From the NCBI RefSeq assembly GCF_000364605.1, contig NZ_KB822577.1:186001-250000 (forward strand): a DNA stretch of 64,000 nt, given 5' to 3'. Below the pieces are notes generated by a model. That model did no database searches. It had not been told where the DNA came from and saw nothing but the letters and a program-made list of their open reading frames with translations. The translations under genes were made by a program, and so were the position numbers. Positions within the stretch are counted from its first letter, which is position 1; every line of letters begins with the position of its first letter. This stretch comes from Nocardioides sp. Iso805N (lineage in GTDB: Bacteria; Actinomycetota; Actinomycetes; Propionibacteriales; Nocardioidaceae). This document shows, one piece after another, positions 52,772 through 61,670 of the stretch.

Positions 52772-54214
52772 TCAGTCGAGCACGGCCCGCGGTGCCCGCC
52801 TCGGCATCCGCCGCGCCACCAGGGAGAGCGCGCTGACCAGAGCCAGCCCCGCGAGGATCCCAGAGGCGAGGAAGCCGGAACGTGCGCCGTGCAGGAAGTC
52901 GCCCGGTACGGCGTTGGCGGCGTATACCGAGGCGATCACGGCCAGCCCGACCGAGCCGCCGAGCTGCTGCATCGTCTGCAGCAGACCCGAGGCGGCACCG
53001 GCGTGCTCCGGCTCGACGCCGCGCAGCACCAGCGAGGTGATCGGCATGAATGTCAGGCCCGCCGAGATGCCCAGGGTGAGCAGGGAGGGGAAGACGTCCA
53101 CGTAGCCGGCGCCGGAGCCGAGCGCAGCCAGTCGCAGGAAGCCCAGGGTCATGCCGGTCGTGCCGACCACGATCAGCGGGAGCTGACCGAAGCGGGCGAC
53201 CAGGCGGGGCGTGATCCGGGCCAGGGTGAAGATGCTCAGCGGCATCGGCAGGAACGCCAGCCCGGTGGTGAGTGGCGAGAAGCCGAGGTCGTCCTCGAGG
53301 AACTGCACCATCAGGAAGAACATCGCCATCATGCCGCCGTAGAACATGGCCATGATCGCCAGCGAGGCGACGCGATCGTGGCTACGCAGCAGGCTGGGGC
53401 GCAGCAGCGGGTGGGCGACCCGGCGCTCGGTCACCGCCAGGACGGCGATGAGGACGGCGCCCAGTGCGAGCGCACCGATGGTGTGCACGGAGCCCCACCC
53501 GTGGTCCGGGGCACCGATGAGGCCCCACACGATCGCCACCGCACCACCGGTCGCCGAGATGGCGCCGACGATGTCGAACCGACCGGGACGGCGCGGTGTC
53601 TCGGTGACGAAGCGGCGCACGGTCAGCAGGACGAACAGCCCGATCGGGACGTTGATGAACAGCGTCCAGCGCCACGAGATCAGGTCGGTCAGCACGCCGC
53701 CGAGGATCAGCCCGAGCGCGCCGCCGCCCGAGGAGACGGCCGTGAAGAGGGCGAGTGCGCGGTTGCGCGCCGCCTCGTCGGGCGCGCTGGTGGTCAGCAG
53801 GGCCAGCACCGACGGGGCGGCGATCGCCGCGCCGACTCCTTGCAGGGCGCGGCTGATGACCAGCATCTCGGCGGACTGGGCCAAGCCGCCGACGAAGGAG
53901 AAGAGCGTGAAGACGGCCAGGCCGAGCCAGAAGACGCGGAGCCGTCCGAAGACGTCACCGAGCCGGCCACCGAGCAGCAGCAGTCCGCCGAAGGCCAGCG
54001 TGTAGCCGTTGAGCACCCACGACAGTCCGGCCGGGCTGAAGGAAAGATCAGTGGAGATGTGCGGGAGGGCGACGTTCACGACAGTGGCGTCGAGGACCAG
54101 CATCAGCTGGGCGATCAGGACGATGAAGATGCCCGTGGCGGCGCGTCCGGCGTTCGGCGGCAGCTCGGTGGGCAGGGGCGCCTTGTGGGCGCGCGACAGT
54201 ACGGTCGAAGACAT
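52772..54214 (-). CDS. MFS drug-efflux transporter, DHA2 type
   Basis: 480 residues, about 14 membrane helices. LMLVLDATVVNVALPHISTD is the family helix-1 motif. GGRLGDVFGRLRVFWLGLAV is motif A. ALGLILGGVLTDLISWRW is motif C, and NVPIGLFVLL is common in DHA2. It probably exports drugs or antibiotics using protons. ATG 54214 is favoured over the longer frame because AGGAGAAA precedes it. It diverges from the TetR gene; two identical-spacing operators lie between them, so it is almost certainly under TetR control. Confidence 0.9.
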   Translation of the reverse strand: MSSTVLSRAHKAPLPTELPPNAGRAATGIFIVLIAQLMLVLDATVVNVALPHISTDLSFSPAGLSWVLNGYTLAFGGLLLLGGRLGDVFGRLRVFWLGLAVFTLFSFVGGLAQSAEMLVISRALQGVGAAIAAPSVLALLTTSAPDEAARNRALALFTAVSSGGGALGLILGGVLTDLISWRWTLFINVPIGLFVLLTVRRFVTETPRRPGRFDIVGAISATGGAVAIVWGLIGAPDHGWGSVHTIGALALGAVLIAVLAVTERRVAHPLLRPSLLRSHDRVASLAIMAMFYGGMMAMFFLMVQFLEDDLGFSPLTTGLAFLPMPLSIFTLARITPRLVARFGQLPLIVVGTTGMTLGFLRLAALGSGAGYVDVFPSLLTLGISAGLTFMPITSLVLRGVEPEHAGAASGLLQTMQQLGGSVGLAVIASVYAANAVPGDFLHGARSGFLASGILAGLALVSALSLVARRMPRRAPRAVLD

Positions 54215-54262
54215 GGATGGTTTCTCCTGTTCTGGCCGGAGAGGCCGAGGTACAGTTGAACC

Positions 54263-54277
54263 CGGAGAGTTCCTCCG
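54263..54277. promoter_or_regulatory. TetR operator O1 (CGGAGA-N3-CCTCCG)
   Basis: CGGAGA-GTT-CCTCCG; the wider CCGGAG-AGTTC-CTCCGG (54262-54278) is perfect. It lies between the divergent MFS and TetR genes, 32 bases from O2. Confidence 0.65.
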
Positions 54278-54294
54278 GTTCGCTGACAACGATA

Positions 54295-54309
54295 CGGAGA
54301 ATGTCTCCG
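54295..54309. promoter_or_regulatory. TetR operator O2 (CGGAGA-N3-TCTCCG)
   Basis: CGGAGA-ATG-TCTCCG; perfect inside ACGGAGA-ATG-TCTCCGT (54294-54310). Confidence 0.75.
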
Positions 54310-54370
54310 TTTAGCAAGGGGCTATGGTCGTGCAGCACCGATCCAGCCCGGATCCAGGAGGAGGAAGGCC

Positions 54371-54913
54371 GTGCGCGCAGACGCCAAGCGCAACTACGAC
54401 AAGATCGTGGGAGTGGCGCGGCAGGTCTTCCGGGAGAAGGGCTACGACGCCCCGCTCGACGAGATCGCCAAGAAGGCAGGCGTGGGTGCCGGCACGCTCT
54501 ACCGGCACTTCCCGACTCGCGACGCGCTGCTCGACGCCGTCATGCAGGCGTGGGTCGACAGTGTCGACGTCGCCACCGAGAAGGCCCTGGCGCGCGAGGG
54601 TTCGCCGCGTGAGGTGCTGCTCGGCTGGTTCGACAGCTATGTCGGCCTGATCAGCTCCTACAAGGGCAACCCGGCCAAGCTGACCTCGGCGATGGGCGAT
54701 CCGGCCTCGCCGATCCTGACCAAGTGCCAGATCCTCACCCAGGCCAACGGTCGGGTGATCGACGAGCTCGGCGACGCCCTCAAGAGCGGCATCGAGCCGC
54801 TGCAGATGGCGCGGCTGATCGGCGGCGTGGCCACCGTCGCGGACAACGCCGACCTCGACACCGACGCCGTACGGCCGATGCTCGAGGTCGTCGCCGACGG
54901 CCTGCTGGCCTGA
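54371..54913 (+). CDS. TetR-family repressor of the adjacent efflux pump
   Basis: 180 residues. The N-terminal HTH (YDKIVGVARQVFREKGYDAP, LDEIAKKAGVGAGTLYRHFP) is typical of TetR. The C-terminal ligand domain is of the TetR_C type used for aromatic drugs (LLGWFDSYVGLISSYKGNPA, then MARLIGGVATVADN). It should repress itself and the MFS gene at the two operators. GTG 54371 follows AGGAGGAAGG. The inducer is unknown. Confidence 0.88.
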   Translation: MRADAKRNYDKIVGVARQVFREKGYDAPLDEIAKKAGVGAGTLYRHFPTRDALLDAVMQAWVDSVDVATEKALAREGSPREVLLGWFDSYVGLISSYKGNPAKLTSAMGDPASPILTKCQILTQANGRVIDELGDALKSGIEPLQMARLIGGVATVADNADLDTDAVRPMLEVVADGLLA

Positions 54914-55009
54914 CGCCGGGCTGACCCTGAGGCGGACCTGGGGCTGATCCTGGCGCGGGGCTGGCGTCCGCGGCTCATCGCCGAGTCGGTGCAGACGGCC
55001 CGCGCCGGA

Positions 55010-55015
55010 TAGATT
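55010..55015 (+). promoter_or_regulatory. -10 element of leaderless purL
   Basis: TAGATT ends seven bases before GTG 55023. Confidence 0.6.
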
Positions 55016-55022
55016 TGGCGCC

Positions 55023-57293
55023 GTGACCGCGCCCGTGCAGCCCGTCCTTGACACCGTCACCAACGCCTCCTCCGATCCCGACCGGTCCCAGCCGTGGGCC
55101 GAGCTCGGGCTCAAGGAGGACGAGTACGCCGAGATCAAGCGCATCCTCGGGCGTCGCCCGACCGGCGCCGAGCTCGCGATGTACTCGGTGATGTGGAGCG
55201 AGCACTGCTCCTACAAGTCCTCCAAGGTGCATCTGCGGCAGTTCGGTGAGATCCCGCAGGAGACGCCCGCCGGGAAGATGCTCGCCGGCATCGGCGAGAA
55301 CGCCGGCGTGCTCGACGTCGGCCAGGGCTACGCGGTCACCTTCAAGGTCGAGTCGCACAACCACCCGTCGTACGTCGAGCCCTACCAGGGCGCCGCGACG
55401 GGCGTGGGCGGCATCGTCCGCGACATCCTCGCGATGGGCGCCCGCCCGGTCGCCGTGATGGACCCGCTGCGCTTCGGCCCGCTTTCCGAGCCCGACACCC
55501 ACCGCGTGCTGCCCGGGATCGTGGCCGGCGTCGGCGGCTACGGCAACTGCCTCGGCCTGCCCAACATCGGCGGCGAGGCGGTCTTCGACGCCTCCTACCT
55601 GGGCAACCCGCTGGTCAACGCGCTCGCGATCGGCGTCCTCAAGCACGAGGACCTGCACCTCGCCAAGGCCTCGGGAGCGGGCAACCTCGTCATCATGTAC
55701 GGCGCCCGCACCGGCGGCGACGGCATCGGCGGCGCCTCGATCCTGGCCTCGGTGGAGTTCGACGAGGACGGTCCGGCCAAGCGACCCTCGGTCCAGGTCG
55801 GTGATCCCTTCATGGAGAAGCTGCTGATCGAGTGCACGCTGGAGCTGTTCGCCTCCGGCATCGTGCGCGGTATCCAGGACTTCGGCGCCGCCGGCATCTC
55901 GTGCGCCACCTCGGAGCTGGCCGCGGCCGGCGACGGTGGCATGCACGTCGAGCTGACCAAGGTGCCGCTGCGCGACTCCACGCTCGCGCCGGAGGAGATC
56001 CTGATGAGCGAGTCGCAGGAGCGGATGATGGCCGTCATTGCGCCCGAGGACGAGGCCACGTTCTACGAGATCTGCAAGAAGTGGGACGTCGAGGCCGCCA
56101 CCATCGGCACCGTCACCGGCAGCGGTCGCCTGGTCATCGACTGGAACGGCGAGACCATCGTCGACGTCGACCCGCGCACCGTCGCCCACGAGGGTCCGGT
56201 CTACGAGCGCCCCTTCGCCCGCCCGCAGTGGCAGGACACCCTCCAGGCCGACGGCGCCGAGACGCTCGCCCGTCCGGCCTCGGCCTCAGAGCTGCGCTCG
56301 ACCGTCCTGGCGCTGGTGGCCTCGGACAACCTGTGCGACAAGTCCTGGATCACCGACCAGTACGACCGCTACGTGCGCGGCAACACCGTGCTCGCGCAGC
56401 CGTCGGACTCCGGCATGATCCGGGTCGACGAGTCGACGAACCTGGGCGTCTCGGTCTCCACGGATTGCAACGGCCGCTTCGCCAAGCTCGACCCCTACGC
56501 CGGTGCTCAGCTGGCCCTCGCGGAGTCCTACCGCAACGTCGCCACCGGCGGCGCGGTGCCGCTGGCGATCTCGGACTGCCTCAACTTCGGCTCGCCCGAG
56601 GACCCGGCCGTGATGTGGCAGTTCGCCGAGGCCTGCCGCGGCCTCAAGGATGCCTGCCTCGAGCTCGGCATCCCTGTCACCGGCGGCAACGTGTCGCTCT
56701 ACAACCAGACCGGCGATGTGGCGATCAACCCCACGCCGGTGGTGGCGGTGCTCGGCGTGATCGAGGACGTCACGGCGCGCACGCCGTCGAAGTTCCAGGC
56801 CGCCGGCGAGCGCGTCTTCCTGCTCGGCGAGACCCGCGACGAGCTCTCCGGCTCCGAGTGGGCCCACGTCGCGCACGGTCACCTCGGCGGCCTGCCCCCG
56901 CGGGTCGACCTTGCCGCCGAGAAGGCGCTGGCCGAGCTGCTGCACGAGCTGGTCGGCGTCGCCTCCTCCGCGCACGACCTCTCCGACGGTGGCCTCATGC
57001 AGGCACTGGCCGAGCCCGCGATGACCTCGGGCATCGGCGTCTCGGTGGCGGTCGAGGGCGACCCGTTCGTGTCGCTGTTCTCCGAGTCCACCGCGCGCGT
57101 GCTCGTGACGGTGCCCGCGGAGCGCGCAGGCACGCTCGCCGAGCTCGCCGCCAAGCACGGCGTGGCGCTGACCGAGCTGGGCGAGACCGGCGGGTCGTCG
57201 TACGCCGTCGACACGGCTGCGGGCCGGATCGAGATCCCGCTCGACGAGCTCACCGCCGCCTGGAAGGCCACTCTGCCGGCCGCGCTGGGCTGA
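55023..57293 (+). CDS. purL: FGAM synthetase large subunit PurL (small type)
   Basis: 756 residues. Early [55 protein letters not shown], the Gly-rich ATP segment [19 protein letters not shown], and [19 protein letters not shown] are all present. With PurS and PurQ it makes FGAM from FGAR. It lacks the C-terminal glutaminase domain of the long PurL type, which agrees with separate purS/purQ genes 4.5 kb upstream. GTG 55023 is preceded by TAGATT. Confidence 0.97.
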   Translation: MTAPVQPVLDTVTNASSDPDRSQPWAELGLKEDEYAEIKRILGRRPTGAELAMYSVMWSEHCSYKSSKVHLRQFGEIPQETPAGKMLAGIGENAGVLDVGQGYAVTFKVESHNHPSYVEPYQGAATGVGGIVRDILAMGARPVAVMDPLRFGPLSEPDTHRVLPGIVAGVGGYGNCLGLPNIGGEAVFDASYLGNPLVNALAIGVLKHEDLHLAKASGAGNLVIMYGARTGGDGIGGASILASVEFDEDGPAKRPSVQVGDPFMEKLLIECTLELFASGIVRGIQDFGAAGISCATSELAAAGDGGMHVELTKVPLRDSTLAPEEILMSESQERMMAVIAPEDEATFYEICKKWDVEAATIGTVTGSGRLVIDWNGETIVDVDPRTVAHEGPVYERPFARPQWQDTLQADGAETLARPASASELRSTVLALVASDNLCDKSWITDQYDRYVRGNTVLAQPSDSGMIRVDESTNLGVSVSTDCNGRFAKLDPYAGAQLALAESYRNVATGGAVPLAISDCLNFGSPEDPAVMWQFAEACRGLKDACLELGIPVTGGNVSLYNQTGDVAINPTPVVAVLGVIEDVTARTPSKFQAAGERVFLLGETRDELSGSEWAHVAHGHLGGLPPRVDLAAEKALAELLHELVGVASSAHDLSDGGLMQALAEPAMTSGIGVSVAVEGDPFVSLFSESTARVLVTVPAERAGTLAELAAKHGVALTELGETGGSSYAVDTAAGRIEIPLDELTAAWKATLPAALG

Positions 57294-57325
57294 TCGGCTG
57301 GGCTACCAACTTGGCGGATTTCGTC

Positions 57326-57400
57326 CACAACGGCCGCCTCCGGCACCGGTCTCCACAGGCGTCGAGGCGGCCGTTGTGCGTCTCTTGAGGCGGCCGTTGA
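57326..57400. terminator. Inverted and direct repeats after purL
   Basis: CACAACGGCCGCCTC (57326-57340) pairs exactly with GAGGCGGCCGTTGTG (57364-57378); a second direct copy GAGGCGGCCGTTGA follows (57387-57400). It lies between purL and the Uma2-like gene on the same strand. Confidence 0.7.
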
Positions 57401-57431
57401 CTCGTGGTCATGACCTCGAAGGAGACCTACC

Positions 57432-57992
57432 ATGACTGCTATGAGCACCCTCGACCTCCCGGTCCCGTCGCGCCCGCTGACGTATGCCGACCTGGAGCGC
57501 ATGCCCGATGACGGGCGTCGCTACGAGCTGTTCGACGGGGCGCTGCTGGTGAGTCCCTCGCCCTCGCGGTTGCACCAGCGCGTGGTTCTCCAGCTGGTGC
57601 GTCTTCTGGACCCGTTGACGCTGCCCGCCTGGGAGCTGTTCACGGCACCGTTCGACGTGGTCATCGACGACTACACCGCCTTCGAGCCGGACGTGCTGAT
57701 CGCGCGGATGGCCGATCTCACCGAGCGCAACCTGCCGGCCCCGCCGGTGCTGGCGATCGAGGTGCTCTCGCCGAGCACTCGCACGACCGATCTCACCACC
57801 AAGCATGCGCGGCTGCGCGACTTCGGCTGCCGGCACTACTGGGTGGTCGACCCGGACGAGCCGTCCGTGGTCGCCTGGGAGCTCGGTGACGGCGCGTACG
57901 TCGAGGCGGGCCGCGCGGTCGGTGAGGAGACCATGCGACTGGAGCGCCCGTTCGCCGTCGAGGTCACGCCGCAGCGGCTGACCGAGCGCTGA
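57432..57992 (+). CDS. Uma2 (DUF820) family protein, PD-(D/E)XK nuclease fold
   Basis: 186 residues. The family pattern is clear: LTYADLERMPDDGRRYELFD-GALLVSPSPS at the N-terminus, FEPDVLIA (PD motif with Asp), LAIEVLSPSTRTTDLTTKHA (E-x-K-like: IEVLSPS with Lys near KHARL), and GCRHYWVVDPDEPSVVAWEL. These proteins have a restriction-endonuclease-like fold; the activity and role of Uma2 proteins are mostly untested. AAGGAG precedes ATG 57432. It overlaps by 29 bases the 3' end of the convergent MFS gene. Confidence 0.85.
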   Translation: MTAMSTLDLPVPSRPLTYADLERMPDDGRRYELFDGALLVSPSPSRLHQRVVLQLVRLLDPLTLPAWELFTAPFDVVIDDYTAFEPDVLIARMADLTERNLPAPPVLAIEVLSPSTRTTDLTTKHARLRDFGCRHYWVVDPDEPSVVAWELGDGAYVEAGRAVGEETMRLERPFAVEVTPQRLTER

Positions 57993-59232
57993 CGCGATCC
58001 GTCGGCCATTCGGCCGGGCGGGGGACCGAGCGCACCGCTCGCGAGAGCGTGGGGATGAGCGCGACCAACGCGGTGAGTGCGGCCAGCACCAGGATCGCCT
58101 CCCGGCCGCCGACACCTCCGAGCAGCAGGCCGGCCAGGACCGGGGCGAGCGGCATCGGGGCGAGCGAGGTGAACTGCATCGCCGACTGCACCCGGCCGAC
58201 GAGAGGACCCGGCGTGACCGCCATCCGGTAGGAGCTGGTGCCGGCGTTGCCGGCCGGGTTGAGCAGCAGGATCGCGCCCAACCCTGCGGCGACGACCAGC
58301 GGGGCGCCCCAGAAGGCCATCGGCAGCATCAGCGGCAGCATGCTCCACACGACCGCCAGGGTGAGCCGGCCGGTCGGGAACCGGTCGATCAGCCACGGCG
58401 CGAAGGCAGCGCCGGCGATGCCGCACAGTCCACCCACCACCTCGACGATGGCGATCGCGGTCGGCGGGGTGCCGTCCTGGACCAGGCGGAGGATCGCGAC
58501 GAGGAACAGGGCGTTGGTCGTCAGGTTGACCAGCGGTGACCAGATCAGCAGCACCCGCAGGTAGGGCTGCTGCCAGGTGAAGTGCAGCCCCTCGCGCAGG
58601 TCACGCACCGGCCTGGAGACGGACACGGGTGCGGCCGACAGGTCGGCTCTGATCCGGCCGAGGCAGACCCACGCCACGGCGTACGAGACGGCGTCGAAGA
58701 GGAACGGCACCCAGCGCGTCAGGCCGTACAGCACGCCCCCGAGCGGGGCGCCGACCAGGCCGGCGACATGCTGGCGAGCCTGCTGCTGGGCCATCGCGGT
58801 GGGCATCTCCTCGTCGGCGACGACGGCGCCGATCGCCGACATCTCCGCTGGCGAGAACAGCCCGCTCGCGACGCCGGTCGCGAGCGCGACCGCCAACAGG
58901 TGCCCGATCGTCAGCACGCCGAGGATGCCGGCGACGACGAGGGACGCGTAGAGCACCACGCCGAGGGCCGAGGAGATCCGCATGATCCGCAGCCGGTGGA
59001 AGCGGTCGGCGAGCAGGCCGGCCGGAAGCAGCGTGGTCACCATGCCGAGCAGGTAGGCAGCCTCGACCGATGCGGCCCACAGCGCCGATCCGGTGAGGGC
59101 GAAGCCGAGCAGTGGATAGACGAACGTGCTCACCCGGGTGCCGAGCTCGGAGATCGTCTGGCCCACCCACAACACGCTGAAGTCGTGGTTGCGAGCCAGT
59201 GCGCGCCAGTGCTGTTCGAAGGGTGCGGCCAT
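57964..59232 (-). CDS. MFS transporter (DHA3-like), regulated by the adjacent ArsR protein
   Basis: 422 residues, about 12 membrane helices. The N-terminus NHDFSVLWVGQTISELGTRV is typical of macrolide-efflux / DHA3 transporters. GLLADRFHRLRIMRISSALG is motif A. SGLFSPAEMSAIGAVV and APLGGVLYGLTRWVPFLFDA follow. The substrate is unknown. ATG 59232 is six bases after TAGGGT on the minus strand, so the transcript is leaderless. A 22-bp palindrome between it and the ArsR gene is the likely switch. Its 3' end overlaps the Uma2 gene. Confidence 0.88.
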   Translation of the reverse strand: MAAPFEQHWRALARNHDFSVLWVGQTISELGTRVSTFVYPLLGFALTGSALWAASVEAAYLLGMVTTLLPAGLLADRFHRLRIMRISSALGVVLYASLVVAGILGVLTIGHLLAVALATGVASGLFSPAEMSAIGAVVADEEMPTAMAQQQARQHVAGLVGAPLGGVLYGLTRWVPFLFDAVSYAVAWVCLGRIRADLSAAPVSVSRPVRDLREGLHFTWQQPYLRVLLIWSPLVNLTTNALFLVAILRLVQDGTPPTAIAIVEVVGGLCGIAGAAFAPWLIDRFPTGRLTLAVVWSMLPLMLPMAFWGAPLVVAAGLGAILLLNPAGNAGTSSYRMAVTPGPLVGRVQSAMQFTSLAPMPLAPVLAGLLLGGVGGREAILVLAALTALVALIPTLSRAVRSVPRPAEWPTDRVSARSAAAA

Positions 59233-59238
59233 ACCCGC

Positions 59239-59244
59239 ACCCTA
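59239..59244 (-). promoter_or_regulatory. -10 element of the MFS gene
   Basis: TAGGGT on the minus strand, six bases before ATG 59232. Confidence 0.65.
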
Positions 59245-59246
59245 TG

Positions 59247-59268
59247 TTGCGCAACGATCGTTGCGCAA
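59247..59268. promoter_or_regulatory. Perfect 22-bp palindromic operator
   Basis: Two TTGCGCAA octamers, each palindromic, flank CGATCG; the whole is one perfect palindrome. It sits between the -10 elements of the divergent MFS and ArsR genes and overlaps both -35 regions. Confidence 0.8.
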
Positions 59269-59287
59269 TAGTGCGTGCGGAATTCGC

Positions 59288-59293
59288 TAGGAT
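59288..59293 (+). promoter_or_regulatory. -10 element of the ArsR-type regulator gene
   Basis: TAGGAT ends six bases before GTG 59300. Confidence 0.65.
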
Positions 59294-59299
59294 CCCCTC

Positions 59300-59851
59300 G
59301 TGGCCCAGTACGACGACCCGCGGATCCTGCGTGCGATCGCGCACCCGGCGCGCCGGCGGATCCTCTCCGAGCTCTACGCCGGCGGCTCCCTGCGCGCTGC
59401 CGACGTCGCCAGGACCCTCGACATGCCGGCCAACCAGGCGAGCTTCCACCTTCGCCAGCTGGCGAAGTACGGACTCGTGGAGGAGGCGCCCGACGAGGCC
59501 CGCGACAAGCGCGACCGGGTCTGGCGGATGGCCGCCGACGACGGCATCTCCTTCCGCAGCGAGGACATGCTCGCCCAACCCGGCGGCGACGCGGCGATGG
59601 AGGTCTACCGCCGCAGCGCACGTGCCTGGGGCCACCAGCTGGTCGATCGCTCGGTCGAGCCGGACGTCCCCGACGCCGAGAAGTGGGTCTTCAACGCGTC
59701 CCTGCGCTTCCACCCCGACGAGCTGGTCGAGTTCGCCCACGAGATCGAGCAGCTCCACCAGCGCTGGCGCGACCGCACCCGCGGGCATGACGACGGCCGG
59801 GTGACCTACTCGGTCTACCAGCTGATCCAGCCCTATCCGGAGGACGACTGA
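59300..59851 (+). CDS. ArsR-type winged-helix regulator
   Basis: 183 residues. The HTH at about 8-75 (ILRAIAHPARRRILSELYAG, then AADVARTLDMPANQASFHLRQ) is of the ArsR/HTH_20 type used for efflux regulators. The C-terminal part (about 85-183) is helical with no metal-binding Cys, so it senses an organic molecule or acts as a structural partner. It should repress itself and the divergent MFS gene at the 22-bp palindrome. GTG 59300 has a TAGGAT -10 six bases upstream. It overlaps the sterol-carrier-like gene as TGATG. Confidence 0.85.
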   Translation: MAQYDDPRILRAIAHPARRRILSELYAGGSLRAADVARTLDMPANQASFHLRQLAKYGLVEEAPDEARDKRDRVWRMAADDGISFRSEDMLAQPGGDAAMEVYRRSARAWGHQLVDRSVEPDVPDAEKWVFNASLRFHPDELVEFAHEIEQLHQRWRDRTRGHDDGRVTYSVYQLIQPYPEDD

Positions 59852-60225
59852 TGCCTGCCCGGCTCAAGCCTGCCGCGCGCGAGGACGTGCTCGCCGCACT
59901 CGGCCGCCTCCGCGCCGCCGCGGCAGCGGGCGAGGCTCCCGCCAAGGCGGACCTCAAGCTGCTGACCAAGCACTACCTCGCACTGCTGGAGACCAAGGCG
60001 CCGGGCCGGAGCGTCGAGGTCAGGGTGCCGCCGTTCGCGGCGATCCAGTGCGTTCCCGGCGTACGGCACACCCGCGGCACGCCGCCGGCGGTGATCGAGA
60101 CCGACGCCGCGACCTGGATCGAGCTGGCGACCGGCGAGTCCACCTGGAGCGAGGCGCAGGACAGCGGCCGGATCAGCGCGAGCGGCGAGCGGGCCGACCT
60201 GGCTCCATACCTGCCCCTCGCGTAG
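59851..60225 (+). CDS. Sterol carrier family protein
   Basis: 124 residues. SVEVRVPPFAAIQCVPGVRH-TRGTPPAVIETDAATWIELA and SGRISASGERADLAPYLPL match the actinobacterial sterol-carrier-like domain (SCP2-like fold), with a helical N-terminus (REDVLAALGRLRAAAAAGEA). It may bind a lipid or other hydrophobic ligand. In other actinobacteria it occurs next to purine or lipid genes; its function is not known. ATG 59851 is coupled to the ArsR stop. Confidence 0.82.
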   Translation: MPARLKPAAREDVLAALGRLRAAAAAGEAPAKADLKLLTKHYLALLETKAPGRSVEVRVPPFAAIQCVPGVRHTRGTPPAVIETDAATWIELATGESTWSEAQDSGRISASGERADLAPYLPLA

Positions 60226-60316
60226 TCGGGCCGCCGCAACGGCACCCCGCCCCCACGACATCGATCCGACCCAGGCGTGTGCCACCGCCGGCTCCGGGGT
60301 GATCTGCCCGGCCGAT

Positions 60317-60322
60317 TACGCT
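60317..60322 (+). promoter_or_regulatory. -10 element of the M20 dipeptidase gene
   Basis: TACGCT ends six bases before ATG 60329. Confidence 0.6.
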
Positions 60323-60328
60323 CGGTCC

Positions 60329-61666
60329 ATGACCGACCTCAAGACGACCGTCCACGACCTCATGCCGGCCCTGCTGGAAGACCTGAAGGATCTGGTCCGG
60401 ATCGAGTCCGTGAGCGCGGACCCGGCCCGGCTGAGCGAGGTCGAGAAGAGTGCGGAGAAGACCCGCGCCCTCTTCGCCGCCGAGGGCTTCGAGGCCGAGA
60501 TCGTCCGGGCCTACGACGGTGCCCCGCCGGCGGTCGTCGGCGAGAAGAAGGGCCCCGAGGGCGCCCCGGTGGTGCTGCTCTACGCCCACCACGACGTCCA
60601 GCCCGAGAACGACCCGGCCGATTGGGACAGCGCGCCCTTCGAGCCGACCGTGCGCGGCGACCGGCTCTACGGCCGAGGTGCGGCCGACGACAAGGCGGGC
60701 ATCGCCATGCACCTGGGCGCGGTGCGTGCCCTCGGTGACAGTCTGCCGGTGACGCTGCGACTCTTCATCGAGGGCGAGGAGGAGGTCGCCTCGGCGACCC
60801 TGCCCGAGCTGCTGGAGAAGCACCAGGACCGGCTCAAGGCCGACGTGATCATCATCGGCGACTCCGGCAACTGGGACATCGGCGTCCCCGCCCTGACCAC
60901 CTCGCTCCGCGGGCTGATCCGCGTCGACGTCCAGGTCCGCACGCTCACCCACGCGGTCCACTCCGGCATGTGGGGCGGCCTGGTGCCGGACGCGATCATG
61001 GCGCTGACCCGCCTGCTCAGCACGCTGTGGACCGAGGACGGCTCGTGCGCCGTCGAGGGCCTGGTCAGCGGCCCGGCCGCGGACGTCGACTACCCCGAGG
61101 AGCGGCTCCGGGCGGAGTCCGGCGCCGCGCCGGGCACCCACTGGGTCGGCACCGGCTCCTCGGTCGAGCGGCTGTGGACCAAGCCGGCCGTCACCGTCAC
61201 CGGCATCGACGCCCCCAAGGTCGACGGCGCCTCGAACACGCTGACTCCGGTCGCCCGGGCCAAGGTCACCATCCGGATCGCACCCGGCGACACCGGCGAG
61301 AACGCCGTGGCGCGGCTGCAGGCCCACCTCGAGAAGCACGTGCCGTGGGGCGCGGAGCTCTCCACAAAGGTGATCGACACCGGCGAGGCGACGGTGCTGG
61401 AGGCGACGGGTCCGGCGTACGACGCGGCGCGCGCTGCCTTCACCGAGGCCTGGGACGGCGTCGCGCCGATCGACATGGGCGTGGGCGGATCGATCCCGTT
61501 CATCGCCGAGTTCAAGGAGGCGTTCCCGGCCGCCAGCGTGCTGGTGACCGGTGTCGAGGACCCCGACACCCGTGCACACGGGCCCAACGAGGGCCTGCAC
61601 CTGGCCGAGTTCGAGCGGGTCGTGCTCGGCGAGGCGCTGCTGCTGCGCAACCTCGCCCAGGGCTGA
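60329..61666 (+). CDS. M20 metallopeptidase (dipeptidase, CNDP/PepV-like)
   Basis: 445 residues. Zinc ligands are in YAHHDVQP (His), GRGAADDKAGIAMHL (Asp, bridging), LFIEGEEEVASATLP (catalytic Glu and Glu ligand), IIGDSGNWDIG (Asp) and GPNEGLHLAEFE (His near the C-terminus). The dimerisation domain with SGMWGG lies in the middle. It hydrolyses dipeptides; substrate specificity is unknown. ATG 60329 follows TACGCT by six bases, so it is leaderless. The N-terminal fragment of another M20 peptidase is at the left edge of the window. Confidence 0.93.
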   Translation: MTDLKTTVHDLMPALLEDLKDLVRIESVSADPARLSEVEKSAEKTRALFAAEGFEAEIVRAYDGAPPAVVGEKKGPEGAPVVLLYAHHDVQPENDPADWDSAPFEPTVRGDRLYGRGAADDKAGIAMHLGAVRALGDSLPVTLRLFIEGEEEVASATLPELLEKHQDRLKADVIIIGDSGNWDIGVPALTTSLRGLIRVDVQVRTLTHAVHSGMWGGLVPDAIMALTRLLSTLWTEDGSCAVEGLVSGPAADVDYPEERLRAESGAAPGTHWVGTGSSVERLWTKPAVTVTGIDAPKVDGASNTLTPVARAKVTIRIAPGDTGENAVARLQAHLEKHVPWGAELSTKVIDTGEATVLEATGPAYDAARAAFTEAWDGVAPIDMGVGGSIPFIAEFKEAFPAASVLVTGVEDPDTRAHGPNEGLHLAEFERVVLGEALLLRNLAQG

Positions 61667-61670
61667 TCCC

